A DNA stretch of 6,190 nucleotides from Thermoleophilia bacterium (GTDB lineage Bacteria > Actinomycetota > Thermoleophilia > Gaiellales > SKUG01), in NCBI GenBank assembly GCA_020438525.1, contig JAGQUL010000239.1:1-6190 (forward strand), in the 5' to 3' direction. The notes beneath the pieces are model-generated. The model had not been told where the DNA came from. It did not search any database and was given only the letters and a program-made list of their open reading frames with translations. Shown piece by piece: positions 5,471-6,190 of this stretch (position 1 is the stretch's first letter; each line of letters opens with the position of its first letter). Made by a program: the position numbers and the translations under genes.

Positions 5471-6190
5471 ATGACGAGCACTGGTACGACGACGCCGCCG
5501 GCACCGGGAACGAGCGGAGGCGGAGGCCTTCCGCCCGCACTGCCCGGGGATCTCGGCACGGCCGATACCACCGGTTCGACCACGACTGGTTCGACCACGA
5601 CCGGATCGACGACGACGGTTCCCACTGCAGGCACCACCACGTCGTACGATCCGGCTGCGACCACCACCGGTGGTGGCTACAAGACGATTCCAGCGCCCGG
5701 CTGCGACATGCCGCCGTCGAAGGGCGGCAGCATGGTCGCCGGGGCGAAGGGTTCACCCATCCAGGGCGGCGGTCCGACCGACCTCTCCGGTCTGGCGCCT
5801 GTGCTCTCGTCGCTCACCGAGGTGATCACGCAGCTGACCAACGTGATCGGCTCGCTCAGCGGTGGTGCGGTCGCCGGTGCGAGCGGCGGCGGACCTGCCC
5901 AGAAGGGCGACGTTGCCGGTGCGAGCGGCGGCGGACCCGCCCAGAAGGGTGATGCGACCCAGGCCGGTGGCCCGGCGGTCCCCGCAAGCACGGTTGCAGG
6001 CGCCAACGGCGCCGGCGGTGCAGACGCTGCCGCCGGTGCGACCCAGGTGCAGGGTGGCGGCTCGACCGCTCCCGATGCGAACATGGCGGCGATCGCCACC
6101 GCGCTGCAGGGCCTGATCGAGGTGCTCACGAAGCTCATCGCGCTGCTCGGCGCCCAGAACGGTGCCGTGGCCGGCGCCGAGGGCGGCGGT
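5471..6190 (+). CDS. Gly/Thr/Ala-rich repeat protein, N-terminal 240 residues (3' end outside window)
   Basis: An open frame of 240 codons runs to the window edge without a stop. The ATG at 5471 follows AAGAGGGG at a spacing of 9 nt and the promoter at 5323-5351, so the strand choice is well supported. I do not recognise the family. Residues 1-30 are Thr/Pro/Gly-rich with no signal peptide; 33-69 are Thr-rich with three GSTTT units (35-49); the only Cys is C78 (PAPGC). Two helices follow, at 105-129 and 205-229, each with a perfect 3-4 hydrophobic heptad pattern, joined by Gly/Ala-rich linkers with five copies of VAGAxG (V89, V134, V148, V175, V233). A tandem VAGASGGGPAQKGD repeat occupies 134-161. 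The helices carry Glu/Lys or Thr/Gln and are not membrane spans. It could be a self-assembling structural or surface protein, but export is not visible and function is unknown. Confidence 0.78.
   Translation, partial: MTSTGTTTPPAPGTSGGGGLPPALPGDLGTADTTGSTTTGSTTTGSTTTVPTAGTTTSYDPAATTTGGGYKTIPAPGCDMPPSKGGSMVAGAKGSPIQGGGPTDLSGLAPVLSSLTEVITQLTNVIGSLSGGAVAGASGGGPAQKGDVAGASGGGPAQKGDATQAGGPAVPASTVAGANGAGGADAAAGATQVQGGGSTAPDANMAAIATALQGLIEVLTKLIALLGAQNGAVAGAEGGG
5573..5617 (+). repeat. Three 15-bp units encoding GSTTT
   Basis: Codons 35-49 of the repeat protein encode GSTTT three times. Units one and two differ at one third-codon base; unit three has drifted at several third positions. The peptide is kept while the DNA varies, as expected for a translated Thr-rich linker. 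Confidence 0.8.
5732..5893 (+). repeat. Helix module, copy 1 (residues 88-141)
   Basis: The order is VAGAKG, IQGGG, a helix with L105, L108, L112, L115, I119, L122, I126 and L129 at perfect 3-4 spacing, then GAVAGASGGG. A second hydrophobic column is V111, V118, V125. It aligns with residues 187-240, including the shared core LxEVxTxL. Confidence 0.75.
5870..5953 (+). repeat. Two tandem 42-bp units encoding VAGASGGGPAQKGD
   Basis: Units 5870-5911 and 5912-5953 encode the same 14 residues. The DNA copies match at 38 of 42 positions, and all four differences are synonymous third-codon changes (V, P, G and D codons). This supports translation in this frame and selection on the peptide. Confidence 0.9.
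6029..6190 (+). repeat. Helix module, copy 2 (residues 187-240, reaches window end)
   Basis: The order is AAGA, VQGGG, a helix with M205, I208, L212, L215, L219, L222 and L226 at perfect 3-4 spacing, then GAVAGAEGGG. The second hydrophobic column is A211, V218, L225. Each core position is exactly 100 residues after its partner in copy 1. More copies may follow beyond the window. Confidence 0.72.

Noticed and set aside
5870..5953. Tandem 42-bp repeats as a possible CRISPR or noncoding array
   Set aside because: There are only two abutting copies with no spacers, in frame within a long open reading frame.
5677..6138. 153-codon minus-strand frame opposite the repeat protein
   Set aside because: The 42-bp repeat copies differ only at third positions of the plus-strand frame, and the promoter and ribosome binding site also point to the plus strand.

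Overview
The window looks like chromosomal DNA from a high-GC Gram-positive bacterium (Actinomycetota). Codons strongly prefer G or C in the third position, intergenic gaps are short, the secreted RlpA-type protein has a Sec signal but no lipobox, and the protein sequences are of actinobacterial type. A Thermoleophilia-like lineage (Solirubrobacterales and relatives) is possible, but nothing here proves it. No phage, IS, CRISPR, rRNA or tRNA signature was found.

Layout from left to right: (1) 2-205 (+), the C-terminal part of a glutaredoxin, cut by the window edge. (2) 241-681 (+), a small His/Asp-rich membrane protein of uncertain function, 35 bp downstream. (3) 704-1219 (-), a secreted RlpA-like double-psi beta-barrel protein, convergent with gene 2. 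(4) 1220-1877, about 660 bp without a convincing gene; it holds several inverted repeats, a drop in GC at about 1740-1860 and a possible weak terminator. (5) 5242-1878 (-), a tight three-gene cluster deoB - pdp (thymidine/pyrimidine-nucleoside phosphorylase) - mutM. (6) 5243-5470, a divergent regulatory region with a good sigma-70-like promoter pointing right, a leader hairpin, a dyad and an alternating purine-pyrimidine palindrome. (7) 5471-6190+ (+), the open-ended start of a Gly/Thr/Ala-rich repeat protein that I do not recognise.

Functionally, pdp releases deoxyribose-1-phosphate (or ribose-1-phosphate) from pyrimidine nucleosides, and DeoB converts it to the 5-phosphate for central metabolism. 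MutM excises oxidised purines from DNA. The reading frames overlap by 4 bp (deoB/pdp) or are separated by 6 bp (pdp/mutM), so the three are very probably one transcript.

The most unusual element is the repeat protein at the right edge. It contains two copies of a module made of a Gly-rich lead-in, a perfect 3-4 heptad helix and a GAVAGAxGGG tail. The two helices sit exactly 100 residues apart, and between them lies a 14-residue tandem repeat whose DNA copies differ only at synonymous positions.
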